DNA from: Sporolactobacillus kofuensis
GTDB lineage: Bacteria; Bacillota; Bacilli; Bacillales; Sporolactobacillaceae
NCBI RefSeq assembly: GCF_024125425.1
Contig: NZ_JAMXWN010000009.1
Span: forward strand, 62,001-126,000
Reading direction: 5' to 3'
DNA: 64,000 nt
The notes under the pieces are model-generated. The model had not been told where the DNA came from and did no database searches. It saw only the letters and a program-made list of their open reading frames with translations. The number at the start of each line of letters is the position of its first letter. The first letter of the stretch is position 1. The translations under genes and the position numbers were made by a program. Of the stretch, positions 35,608 through 43,781 are shown in pieces.

Positions 35608-37155
35608 TTAGGACTCGGTCTTCGACCATTTCTCCACGTCCCAAACCCTTGTCACCCAATCTTCATAGAACACCGGTTCATGACTTACAACAATGACCGT
35701 ACCTTCATAGTTGCCTAGTGATTGACTTAACGCTTCTTTTGCATCAACATCTAAATGATTGGTTGGTTCATCAAGGATCAATACATTGCTTTTTTGAAGC
35801 ATTAACCTTGCTATTCGCACCTTAGTTTCTTCACCGCCGCTTAAGGTGTCCATCGGCTGACGCATGTGTTCAGCAAAGACACCACATTGTGCCAGATGCT
35901 GTCTTAAGACTTTCTCAGCAATAGTTGGAAACTGATCCATCATCCATTCAAGTGGCGTAACATGCGGTGGCGCTGAAAGTTGCGTGAAATAGCCGATTTT
36001 TACGCGATCTCCTTGTTCTACGCGTCCTGAAAGAGGATTCAGCTGACCAAGTAATGTTCTAAGCAATGTTGTTTTCCCAATACCGTTGTGCCCGATGATG
36101 GCGATTTTTTCTCCACGAAGAATGTTCATCGATATTGGTGGAAGAAGCGGATGGTGATAACCCACTTGAAGATTCTCCGCATCGAAAATTATACGCACCG
36201 GCTGACTGTCCACTGTAAAGTGGAAGGTCGGTTTATGCATTTGAGACGGAGGATCCAATCGTTCGATTCGATTTAACTGCTTCTCTCTGCTTTTTGCTTG
36301 TTTTGCGGTTGCTGTACGTACTTTATTCTTCTGTATATAGGTTTCCAATTTTTTGATTTCTCGTTGCTGCTGACGAAAAGCAATTTCTTGCTGCTCCATT
36401 CGTGCTTCATGCTGCTTAAGATAAGATTCATAATTACCGACATAGCGCGTTAATTGCTGATTTTCCAAATGATAGACAAACTGAGCAATAGTATTTAGAA
36501 ACTCCGTATCGTGCGAGATGACAATAAAGGCATGAGGATACGTATTCAAATAGTTTGTTAACCAATTAATGTGCACAACATCCAAATAATTGGTCGGTTC
36601 ATCGAGAAGTAGAACCTCTGGCTTTTCAAGTAGAAGCTTTGCTAAGCACAATTTGGTTAACTGACCACCGCTCAACTGATCCACATCTTTATCGAGTCCA
36701 ATAGCAGTCAAGCCAAGTCCGTCAGCCATTTCATGAATTTGCGCATCAACAGTATAGAAATCATGAGCAATGAGTAATTCCTGTAACTGTCCATATTGAT
36801 CAATATACGCAGGATCTGCATCCGGATCCTGCATCTTCAACGCTAATTCATTCATTGTGCGTTCTGCATCAAATAATTTTTTAAAAGCATCCTGGAGGCT
36901 GGCATAAACACTCTTCCCCTTACCAAAATGCAGATGCTGTTCAATAACACCTGTCTTCAAAGCACTTTTTTTGTTTATGACTCCACCATCAGGCAACAAT
37001 TCACCCAAGATCAGTTTCAGAAAAGTTGACTTTCCTGCACCATTATGACCGACTAAGGCAATGTGTTCACCTTCCATCAGTCGAAAATTCATATCTTTAT
37101 AAATCAGCTTATCTCCATATGAGAAAGCAATATTTTTGGCTTCTATTAGTAACAT
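35608..37155 (-). CDS. ABC-F ribosome-associated ATPase (YfmM-like)
   Basis: A 515-residue soluble protein with two ABC ATPase domains and no membrane helices. The first domain has GHNGAGKST, LSGGQLTK and LLLDEPTNYLD. A charged linker (about 240-300) has the ARMEQQEIAFRQQQREIKKLE coiled-coil P-site-tRNA interaction region, and the second domain has GHNGIGKTT, LSGGEETKVR and LILDEPTNHLD. ABC-F proteins bind the ribosomal E site and rescue stalled or antibiotic-bound ribosomes. The YHLENQQLTRYVGNY stretch resembles B. subtilis YfmM. ATG 37155 has AAGGGG nine bases upstream. The ~270-base leader has attenuator features listed separately. Confidence 0.88.
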   Translation of the reverse strand: MLLIEAKNIAFSYGDKLIYKDMNFRLMEGEHIALVGHNGAGKSTFLKLILGELLPDGGVINKKSALKTGVIEQHLHFGKGKSVYASLQDAFKKLFDAERTMNELALKMQDPDADPAYIDQYGQLQELLIAHDFYTVDAQIHEMADGLGLTAIGLDKDVDQLSGGQLTKLCLAKLLLEKPEVLLLDEPTNYLDVVHINWLTNYLNTYPHAFIVISHDTEFLNTIAQFVYHLENQQLTRYVGNYESYLKQHEARMEQQEIAFRQQQREIKKLETYIQKNKVRTATAKQAKSREKQLNRIERLDPPSQMHKPTFHFTVDSQPVRIIFDAENLQVGYHHPLLPPISMNILRGEKIAIIGHNGIGKTTLLRTLLGQLNPLSGRVEQGDRVKIGYFTQLSAPPHVTPLEWMMDQFPTIAEKVLRQHLAQCGVFAEHMRQPMDTLSGGEETKVRIARLMLQKSNVLILDEPTNHLDVDAKEALSQSLGNYEGTVIVVSHEPVFYEDWVTRVWDVEKWSKTES

Positions 37156-37225
37156 GTGTTCACGCCCCTTGTGTGGCCGATCGAAAAGGGAACAGATATA
37201 AGAAATTATCCGCATCCATGTGAAA

Positions 37226-37253
37226 AGGAGCGAAACAAAAACGCTTCGCTCCT
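37226..37253 (-). terminator. Leader terminator hairpin upstream of the ABC-F gene
   Basis: Minus strand AGGAGCGAA / TTCGCTCCT nine-pair stem, ten-base loop, followed by TTTTC. It ends about 70 bases before the ABC-F start, which is the position expected of an attenuator. Confidence 0.65.
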
Positions 37254-37313
37254 ACTAGCAATTCATTCAACCGTTAGAAACAGAAACAGCTCACATCTAT
37301 TGCCGCAACAATC

Positions 37314-37362
37314 TGGCCTAATATAAATTGTGATAAAGACAGACTTCACCTGTCTCAGGCCA
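37314..37362 (-). promoter_or_regulatory. Nested leader hairpins (candidate antiterminator/anchor)
   Basis: Minus strand: TGGCCT (37357-37362) can pair with AGGCCA (37314-37319), enclosing a six-pair AGACAG/CTGTCT hairpin (37337-37355). The first arm overlaps the stop region of the leader peptide, so a ribosome on that peptide would block the pairing. Confidence 0.5.
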
Positions 37363-37393
37363 TTTTAAGTTGCAGACAATCAGAAAATATCAT
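37355..37393 (-). CDS. Twelve-residue leader peptide of the ABC-F gene (candidate)
   Basis: ATG to TGA encodes MIFSDCLQLKMA, with GAGGAG about 11 bases upstream and a promoter whose start point is only about 25 bases before the ATG. Short leader peptides in front of ABC-F resistance genes sense antibiotic-stalled ribosomes. Its location over the first hairpin arm supports that reading. Proposed here from the sequence; not a known peptide. Confidence 0.5.
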   Translation of the reverse strand: MIFSDCLQLKMA

Positions 37394-37426
37394 TGATGTT
37401 TCCACTCCTCTTCTTATTTATAAGTA

Positions 37427-37455
37427 ATTGTAGTCGATCTGAATCATAAAAGCAA
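37427..37455 (-). promoter_or_regulatory. Sigma-A-like promoter of the ABC-F leader
   Basis: Minus strand TTGCTT (37450-37455) and TACAAT (37427-37432), 17 bases apart. Transcription would begin near 37420. Between it and 37630 on either strand I see no further gene. Confidence 0.65.
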
Positions 37456-37629
37456 TATTTGCTATTCTTCGCAATAGGAACGCAAACCGAGCCATTTGAG
37501 GACATCAATCAATTCTTTGTGAACGTAGAGTTGCTTCCCGACTTCGCTTTGGTATGCGTTTTTCGATTGCACAAATCTCGATTATCTTTCCATACTCACT
37601 TTAACTGACCGTAAATGGGGTATTCGCCC

Positions 37630-37658
37630 AACCCATTTTTAATATTTCGCATAATGTA
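37630..37658 (+). promoter_or_regulatory. Sigma-K-like promoter upstream of the 37734 gene
   Basis: AACC (37630-37633), a 16-base spacer, and CATAATGTA (37650-37658) match the B. subtilis sigma-K pattern (mACm, about 16 bases, CATAnnnTA). This would place the gene in the late mother-cell programme. Confidence 0.55.
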
Positions 37659-37733
37659 AATTAGGCTTTTGCTCACCCAGGCTACTAAATACTCAGCCAT
37701 GTACTTTAAGAACGCAATACAGGAGGTATATAA

Positions 37734-38108
37734 ATGTCTCTTCAACAATTTTGGGAAAATCTGATCAATCAGCCGGTTGAAATCCAATGTAAAGATGGCT
37801 CGATTCACTATGGTGTCATTGATTCTTTCGATCAAGACAACATCTACTTAATGCCATTTGATCAAAGCCAACAAATGAATGAAACGAGAAATGAAGATCA
37901 ACGATTCTTTGGCATTGGTTTCGGTCCTCAATCATTTTTAGGTGGATTTGCAGGCGGTTTTGCAGGAAGTTTGCTTGGTGTAGGTCTCAGTTCAATAATT
38001 GGTGTACGTCCTTGCCCGTATTGCCCCCCAGGCCCATATTATGGACCCGGACATCGACCACCATATGGAGGATGGTATGGACCAGGGCCAGGGCCATTTT
38101 ACTACTGA
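37734..38108 (+). CDS. Small Sm-like-motif protein with Gly/Pro/Tyr-rich tail (candidate spore-coat protein)
   Basis: 124 residues in three parts: an N-terminal Sm-like motif (LINQPVEIQCKDGSIHYGVIDSFDQDNIYLMPF) shared with the 34858 gene, a Gly/Phe-rich hydrophobic segment (GGFAGGFAGSLLGVGLSSIIG), and a C-terminal tail dominated by Pro, Gly and Tyr (PCPYCPPGPYYGPG and repeats). Pro/Gly/Tyr-rich tails are common in spore-coat and exosporium proteins. The upstream element fits sigma-K. AGGAGG precedes ATG 37734. No known family assignment beyond a loose resemblance to DUF2642-type proteins. Confidence 0.75.
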   Translation: MSLQQFWENLINQPVEIQCKDGSIHYGVIDSFDQDNIYLMPFDQSQQMNETRNEDQRFFGIGFGPQSFLGGFAGGFAGSLLGVGLSSIIGVRPCPYCPPGPYYGPGHRPPYGGWYGPGPGPFYY

Positions 38109-38122
38109 TGTAACGACGAATG

Positions 38123-38148
38123 GCACACCTCATACAGGTGTGTTTTCC
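38123..38148 (+). terminator. Terminator of the 37734 gene
   Basis: CACACCT / AGGTGTG stem with a four-to-five-base loop followed by TTTT, 15 bases after the stop. Confidence 0.8.
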
Positions 38149-38245
38149 TTTAATATTCCCCAGCATGCATCCTAGTCGTATGATAAAGCGCTTTCGATAT
38201 TCAGTCGAATCATCATGAATATAACGGAAATCTAAAAAAAGAGCT

Positions 38246-38285
38246 AAAAAAAGAGAGAAACAGTCCTATGCTGTTTCTCTCTTTC
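38246..38285 (-). terminator. gapN terminator
   Basis: AGAGAGAAACAG / CTGTTTCTCTCT twelve-pair stem with a seven-base loop. On the minus strand it is followed by TTTTTTT, right after the gapN stop. Confidence 0.88.
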
Positions 38286-38289
38286 GTGG

Positions 38290-39741
38290 TTATTTTAAAT
38301 TCAATACGGTCACGCGCTCACGACTCATAGACAGAAGACTGTGATGAATACCTTGAACACCCATACCGGAAGATTTAATACCTAAGAATGGGAAGTGATC
38401 CGGTCCACGCTCCGTACGACCATTGATTTGAACAGTACCGGCTTCAACCTGTCTTGCAACAGCAAGAGCACGATCAATATCTTGTGAGAATACGCTAGCT
38501 TGTAGCCCATATTCAGACTTGTTCGCAATCTCAATGGCTTCGTCGTCTGCTTTGACGCGAATGATAGGAAGAACAGGTCCGAATGGTTCAATCCAAGCAA
38601 GATCCATATCTTCGGTCACATTGTCAATCAAAGTTGGATAGATCAAGTTATTTTCACGTTTGTTGCCGGTAACTAATGTTGCACCTTTAGTAAGGGCATC
38701 GTCAATTAAGTTCTGGACAAAGTCAGCGGACTTGTCATCGATCAAAGGAACAATCGTACTGTCTACTTCTGGAGAACCAACCGACAATTTTTCAATTTCT
38801 GCTTTCAATCGTGTAACCAATTCATCGGCAACATTTTCGTTCACCAGTACACGTTTGATCGCGGTACAACGTTGACCTGAATAAGAGAATGCACCATTCA
38901 TAATACTCTTAACTGCTACATCCATGTTTGCATCTTCACAAACGATGGCAGGGTCTTTTCCACCAAGTTCAAGGACAAGAGGAATCATCGTCGCTTGTTT
39001 TGATAAATGACGGCCGGTACTTGATCCACCGGTAAAGCTGATCATGTTAATCCCTTTGTGTTCAACAAGATAATCACCAATTACTGAGCCACGGCCGGTT
39101 GTGAGGCTAAGCAATCCCTTTGGTAAGCCCGCTTTATCCAATGCTTCAATCATCTTAATCCCACTAATTGAACCTTGTGTTGCCGGTTTGAAAATAACTG
39201 CATTACCAGACATCAATGCTGGAGCAATTTTTGAAGCAGCCAAGTTAACAGGATAGTTAAACGGTGCGATTGCGAGCACAACACCTAGTGGTGCACGTTC
39301 AACAATACCAATTTTCTTTTGATCCCCACCAGGGAATCCATCACCCTTCAATGCTTCTCCATGCATATGAAGTGCTTCTTGAACTGTGTATCGGATTAAA
39401 TCAGCAGTGCGGACAACCTCTTTTTGGGCATCCTTAAAGCCTTTTCCGACTTCATGCATAATCGCCTTTGCAATTTCCTCACTATTGTTTACGAGTTCAT
39501 CAGCCCAGCGGTCCAAATAGTCGCCTCGAGCACTTACTGAGAGCGTTGCCCATTCCTTCTGCGCCTTGTGTGCTGCAGAAATTGCTTCGTCCACTTCATC
39601 CTGAGTGACTGCTTGTACATATCCAATCGTTTTACGAAGGTACGGGGATTGAATCGCGATGGTCTCACCAGATGAACTTTTCTTCCATTCACCTTCGAGG
39701 TAAGCCATGTAAGTGGTCAATTCTGATACGTTAGATGCCAT
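38290..39741 (-). CDS. gapN: NADP-dependent non-phosphorylating glyceraldehyde-3-phosphate dehydrogenase
   Basis: A 483-residue aldehyde dehydrogenase that oxidises glyceraldehyde-3-phosphate directly to 3-phosphoglycerate and makes NADPH, bypassing the ATP-yielding step of glycolysis. It has LAIAPFNYPVNLAASKIAPAL, the catalytic Glu in LVLELGGKDPA, the catalytic Cys in YSGQRCTAIKR, and a C-terminal GPDHFPFLGIKSSGMGVQGI as in Streptococcus GapN. Long stretches match what I recall of the S. mutans enzyme. AAGGAG precedes ATG 39741. Confidence 0.92.
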   Translation of the reverse strand: MASNVSELTTYMAYLEGEWKKSSSGETIAIQSPYLRKTIGYVQAVTQDEVDEAISAAHKAQKEWATLSVSARGDYLDRWADELVNNSEEIAKAIMHEVGKGFKDAQKEVVRTADLIRYTVQEALHMHGEALKGDGFPGGDQKKIGIVERAPLGVVLAIAPFNYPVNLAASKIAPALMSGNAVIFKPATQGSISGIKMIEALDKAGLPKGLLSLTTGRGSVIGDYLVEHKGINMISFTGGSSTGRHLSKQATMIPLVLELGGKDPAIVCEDANMDVAVKSIMNGAFSYSGQRCTAIKRVLVNENVADELVTRLKAEIEKLSVGSPEVDSTIVPLIDDKSADFVQNLIDDALTKGATLVTGNKRENNLIYPTLIDNVTEDMDLAWIEPFGPVLPIIRVKADDEAIEIANKSEYGLQASVFSQDIDRALAVARQVEAGTVQINGRTERGPDHFPFLGIKSSGMGVQGIHHSLLSMSRERVTVLNLK

Positions 39742-40215
39742 ACCTGTTCATTCTCCTTCTTTTGCCAATTCTACATTTTTCGGAGTGGTTCGGAGATCTA
39801 ATAGATCATTCAAGAACTAACTCCATGACAATTATTTTCGTTCACCCAATACAGCAAAACAATAAGATTTTCAATGAGATCTCATTATCACAAGATTATT
39901 TTCGCACGAAAAGAATTAAATATCCAATCTTCTGCTCACTGACGTGTGTGAATTTTTCAAAAATAAAATAGCAGATAATAAAATAATTTTATCCGTTTAA
40001 TATAAGGTTTTAAAGCAATTTCATATATTTGTCAAGAAATTTAAATTTTCAGATCATATTTCCGTGGCATTAGTCTTTCATTTCTTGCATCAATGCTTAT
40101 ACGATCAATACTATTAAATCTATGATTATGCAATTATATAGGCTTGGCCAACCCAAAAAATCAACAAGAGAAAGCAATTCATCTTATGTTCCTATTTTTA
40201 CAATTAAGTGTATTT
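39742..40215. other. AT-rich intergenic stretch upstream of gapN
   Basis: About 470 bases of AT-rich sequence without a convincing reading frame on either strand. A TATAAT (minus strand, near 40135) is visible but without a good -35. It may contain the gapN control region. I see nothing else. Confidence 0.5.
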
Positions 40216-40245
40216 AAGGAGGCTCCGTGAATTCGGAGCCTCCTT
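40216..40245. terminator. Twelve-base-pair perfect inverted repeat after the small membrane gene
   Basis: AAGGAGGCTCCG and CGGAGCCTCCTT around a six-base loop, immediately after the stop of the 40246 gene on the minus strand. The stem is very strong, but neither side has a T run, so it may act in RNA processing or 3' protection rather than as a standard terminator. Confidence 0.6.
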
Positions 40246-40473
40246 CTAAAAGTCGCCGTCTTGGGTAACATGAAACCAATTTGCAATCGGTGCACAAAGC
40301 AAAGTTAGCATTGAGATAGGCAGCCATGCAATAATTAATAGGACAAACGCAGCGAAATGTTTCGTTTTCCAAGCGTGCCAAAATGGAAAAATCCCCAACA
40401 TTGAACCCATAATTAAACCAATAATTCCATAACACACGAAGAGTTGCAGAAATGACTCGACCATCTTGATCAT
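40246..40473 (-). CDS. Small two-helix membrane protein, unknown
   Basis: 75 residues with two hydrophobic helices (LQLFVCYGIIGLIMGSMLGI and HFAAFVLLIIAWLPISMLTLLC) joined by a short WHAWKTK loop. ATG 40473 has AAGGTG six bases upstream. It lies ~65 bases upstream of nothing obvious on its strand, and folA-thyA precede it in transcription. No family recognised. Confidence 0.65.
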   Translation of the reverse strand: MIKMVESFLQLFVCYGIIGLIMGSMLGIFPFWHAWKTKHFAAFVLLIIAWLPISMLTLLCAPIANWFHVTQDGDF

Positions 40474-40551
40474 CTCCGTCACCTTTTTAACAGTTTATGC
40501 AGGATCCTTCAAGATGTGAGAAAGATGGTGATCGATCAACTAAAGAATAAT

Positions 40552-41037
40552 TTATACGCGCTCATAGATACAAAAAGAATGGGGATAATGATTCTTCTGG
40601 TCTAACTTTCCAGGTATACTGCTGACCAGACGCCATTCTTCCGAATGAAAGCCCGAAAAATAAGTATCCCCTTCGAAAGAAGCCCTAATGTGTGTAATAT
40701 AAAGGCGATCGGTGTAAGGCAAAAACGCTTGAAAGACTTTCGCCCCCCCAATGACAAAGCACTCTTTGCCGAATGACAATCGACTCTCCAAAAATTCATC
40801 AACTGACCCAAAGCAGCTCACCTCATCCGTAAATTGCTCAGGGTGATGGGTCAGTACAATATTCTGACGTTCAGGAAGCGGTTTGCCAATGGAAATAAAA
40901 GTGTTTTTTCCCATAATCACCGGATGACCGAGGGTTATTTTCTTAAAATACCGTAAGTCATCAGGCAAATGCCATGGAAGCGTATTATTTCTCCCGATCA
41001 ATTGATTTTCATCCATTGCGAGAAGACATGAGATCAT
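40552..41037 (-). CDS. folA: Dihydrofolate reductase
   Basis: A 161-residue DHFR that reduces dihydrofolate to tetrahydrofolate with NADPH. It has [34 protein letters not shown] with the catalytic acidic residue in [31 protein letters not shown] for NADPH, and [22 protein letters not shown]. The usual length. The start overlaps the thyA stop as ATGA, so the two are translationally coupled. This is the classic pairing, because ThyA makes the dihydrofolate that FolA recycles. Confidence 0.95.
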   Translation of the reverse strand: MISCLLAMDENQLIGRNNTLPWHLPDDLRYFKKITLGHPVIMGKNTFISIGKPLPERQNIVLTHHPEQFTDEVSCFGSVDEFLESRLSFGKECFVIGGAKVFQAFLPYTDRLYITHIRASFEGDTYFSGFHSEEWRLVSSIPGKLDQKNHYPHSFCIYERV

Positions 41038-41828
41038 ACAGACACCTCGCCCTTAATTGCCGGATATGGATGATAGTCCATGAACTCAAAATCCTCATAC
41101 TCAAAATCAAACAAAGAGGCTACTTGCCTTTTGATCTTGAGCGTCGGAAGTTTCCTTGGTTCTCTCTCCAGCTGTTTTTTTACTTGATCGAGATGATTCA
41201 GATAGATATGCGCATCACCCAATGTATGTATGAATTCACCAACTTTGAGCCCGGTAACATGTGCAATCATGTGTGTAAGAAGCGCATAGGACGCAATATT
41301 AAAAGGCACACCTAAAAAGATATCTGCACTCCTCTGGTAGAGCTGACAGCTCAAGCGACCATCATTCACATAAAATTGAAAGAGACAATGACAAGGGGGC
41401 AATGCCATGTTCGGAATATCCGATGGATTCCACGCGGTTACAATTAAACGTCTTGAATGCGGATTTGTCTTAATCTCTTGTACCACATTCGCGATTTGAT
41501 CAATAGTCTGACCATTCTTGCCTGGCCAGGAGCGCCATTGATGACCGTAAACCGGGCCAAGGTTCCCCTCTTCGTCCGCCCACTCATTCCAGATCCGAAC
41601 GCCATGATCTTGCAAATATTTAATATTTGTATCTCCTTTAAGAAACCAAAGCAGTTCATAAATAATCGATTTATAATGCAGTTTTTTTGTTGTCATCAAC
41701 GGAAAACCATCTTGAAGATTAAAACGCATTTGATGGCCAAACACACTAATTGTGCCGGTTCCGGTGCGATCTGCTTTTTCATGTCCTTCATTAAGCACTC
41801 TTCGACAAAGATCTAAGTAAGGCTTCAT
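41034..41828 (-). CDS. thyA: Thymidylate synthase
   Basis: A 264-residue ThyA that methylates dUMP to dTMP using methylene-tetrahydrofolate. It has [19 protein letters not shown], the catalytic Cys in [31 protein letters not shown], and a C-terminus [10 protein letters not shown] matching the family. The length is exactly that of E. coli ThyA and the B. subtilis ThyB type. It precedes folA with a four-base overlap. Confidence 0.96.
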   Translation of the reverse strand: MKPYLDLCRRVLNEGHEKADRTGTGTISVFGHQMRFNLQDGFPLMTTKKLHYKSIIYELLWFLKGDTNIKYLQDHGVRIWNEWADEEGNLGPVYGHQWRSWPGKNGQTIDQIANVVQEIKTNPHSRRLIVTAWNPSDIPNMALPPCHCLFQFYVNDGRLSCQLYQRSADIFLGVPFNIASYALLTHMIAHVTGLKVGEFIHTLGDAHIYLNHLDQVKKQLEREPRKLPTLKIKRQVASLFDFEYEDFEFMDYHPYPAIKGEVSV

Positions 41829-42000
41829 GATGTATCACTCCACTCTTTTCATGCTGTTCTTTAGTTTAACATAAATCCGACATTCAGTTCGACTCAAGTT
41901 TAATGTACTTATGATCTATTTCAAAGACGAAAACACATAAATAAAACGCCCAATCATAAATATGGTAGGAGATACAGAGATACAGATAGGAGGAAACGTG

Positions 42001-42984
42001 ATGAGCAGTGACCGAAATCGGGGCAATCCTTTAAATCAATTAAGGCACGAGCAACCGGAAACGTTGGTTGATGAATGGCAAAGAATAAACCGTGATGATT
42101 CTCAATATGCGCGTTCGTTGATCAATGATCCACAGCTTGATTTTCCAGTACTTTTCCTATTGCGTGATCAATTCGATACACGGAGCGAAGATTTGAATAA
42201 GCGCACACAAATTGCATTAGCGCACATCCGAAACGTGCTCCACGGCGCTGATCTTGGCATGGATAATACAATGTCCTTTGCACATCAGCATGATCAAGTT
42301 GTCGGATCCATGTTTTGGATTCTTCAAACAGGATGGAAAACGATTGTTTCGACCGATTACACGCAAGTCATCGATCAAACAGCAATTAATCTTCTACACA
42401 CCTTTCATGAAAATTGGATTAAAGAAATGGTCGACCTCATCTTTTACCGTTATAAGAATAAAAGTCAACGGCACTATCTGATAAGCGCATTATGGGAAAC
42501 TGCAGATCCAATCTGTCTTATCTATATTTCAAACTACTTACTTTCTGATCAATCGGTTGAAAGTAGCTATGCACGACGAATGTTGACATTTATCCCGGAA
42601 GTTAGGCACGCCACAGATAATCATGCTGCACTACTGGCGTTTGAGAGCTGGTTTGAGGATAATGCGCATTATCTTGTATATACAGGAGAAACGAATGATG
42701 CGGTTCCCGGCGGCCGTCCATTTCGTATCCATTACAGTGCAAAATATTTAGGAAAGACTGTTTCCCCGAGTAGTGGTGAGCCCATTCAAACGCTCATGCA
42801 AACAGAGAGAAAGAGATATGATGATTTTATTAAATTACCTATTCGTGTACAGATCAGTCTATCGACATTCTCCAGTTTGCTACGAAAACAACAGCCGAAG
42901 ATATGGCGTTCATGGATCAATCAGCCGATTAACGAACAACTTGAAGTCATGAAGCGCCCGGCACATGGGGGGGATAGACTATGA
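42001..42984 (+). CDS. Unknown protein translationally coupled to the transglutaminase
   Basis: 327 residues, no signal peptide and no membrane helix seen. Rich in Gln, Asp, Arg and Trp, and apparently mostly helical (e.g. HFTFHENWIKEMVDLIFYRYKN-like segments with regular spacing), which could be an alpha-helical repeat. The C-terminus is basic. AGGAGG lies seven bases before ATG 42001, and the stop overlaps the tgl start as ATGA. The tight coupling suggests a substrate or partner of Tgl in the spore coat, but nothing in the sequence proves it. I do not recognise the family. Confidence 0.75.
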   Translation: MSSDRNRGNPLNQLRHEQPETLVDEWQRINRDDSQYARSLINDPQLDFPVLFLLRDQFDTRSEDLNKRTQIALAHIRNVLHGADLGMDNTMSFAHQHDQVVGSMFWILQTGWKTIVSTDYTQVIDQTAINLLHTFHENWIKEMVDLIFYRYKNKSQRHYLISALWETADPICLIYISNYLLSDQSVESSYARRMLTFIPEVRHATDNHAALLAFESWFEDNAHYLVYTGETNDAVPGGRPFRIHYSAKYLGKTVSPSSGEPIQTLMQTERKRYDDFIKLPIRVQISLSTFSSLLRKQQPKIWRSWINQPINEQLEVMKRPAHGGDRL

Positions 42985-43781
42985 TCATTATTGGAAATCA
43001 ACAGGTATCTTCAGGTGACGTCGGAAGCTTTGCTATGAACGGTCGCTATGCCCCGGTAATTGTTAAAGCGATGAGTGAATCTCCTGAGCTTTTCGCATAC
43101 CCATCCAAACAAGAATTCAATTTTGAAATAAAAATGAGAAATGAGACAATCGAAGCATCCCATGCCCTTCTCGATGGAGGCGCTTCATTCGCTACTTTCT
43201 ACTACTCCGAGTGTAATGACTATTATTGGACATTGACCGGTGACGGGGGTTTTGAATTAAAACTGGGTGTGCAAGCAAGTGATGCCATTCGCGATATTTT
43301 TGTAAACGGAGAAGCCTACGCCTTTGAATGTGCCACCGCAATGATGATCATCTTTTATAAAGCGTTGCTCGAAACGATTTCGAGCCAACGCTTTAATGAG
43401 ATCTTCCAGCACCTTTATCTTTGGGATTGGCAGAACCATCCTTTTTTCCCTTTAAGAAATGTGAATCGTGTAGGTTCAGGCGTCCCAGGAGATGTCCGAT
43501 ATTTTAAGAATCCTGATGTTAGTCCTCAGACGCCGCAATGGCAAGGAGAGAATGCAGTAGACCTATCAAACGGTTTATATTTTGGCCATGGAATTGGAAT
43601 ATTACCTGCGAATCAAATTATTGAAGAATTGAATAAATTTAGAAGACCCGGTGCTATGACCTCTGCGTATTTGATGACCAATGCTACTCGGCCTAATTAT
43701 CTTTCACTGTACGCATTGCAAGATGGTGGGCAAATGGATGGTATTCGTATTGCAGCAGGTACTTCCTTTTATACGTTTTGA
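42981..43781 (+). CDS. tgl: Protein-glutamine gamma-glutamyltransferase, spore coat (Tgl)
   Basis: A 266-residue bacterial transglutaminase that links Gln and Lys side chains between spore-coat proteins in the mother cell. The catalytic Cys is in EAYAFECATAMMII, followed by the matching LYLWDWQNHP, YFKNPDVSPQTPQWQGENAV and YFGHGIGIL segments of B. subtilis Tgl. It is ~20 residues longer than the 245-residue B. subtilis protein. In B. subtilis tgl stands alone; here it follows an unknown gene with an ATGA overlap. Its end overlaps the convergent exporter by 13 bases. Direct evidence that the organism forms spores. Confidence 0.92.
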   Translation: MIIIGNQQVSSGDVGSFAMNGRYAPVIVKAMSESPELFAYPSKQEFNFEIKMRNETIEASHALLDGGASFATFYYSECNDYYWTLTGDGGFELKLGVQASDAIRDIFVNGEAYAFECATAMMIIFYKALLETISSQRFNEIFQHLYLWDWQNHPFFPLRNVNRVGSGVPGDVRYFKNPDVSPQTPQWQGENAVDLSNGLYFGHGIGILPANQIIEELNKFRRPGAMTSAYLMTNATRPNYLSLYALQDGGQMDGIRIAAGTSFYTF

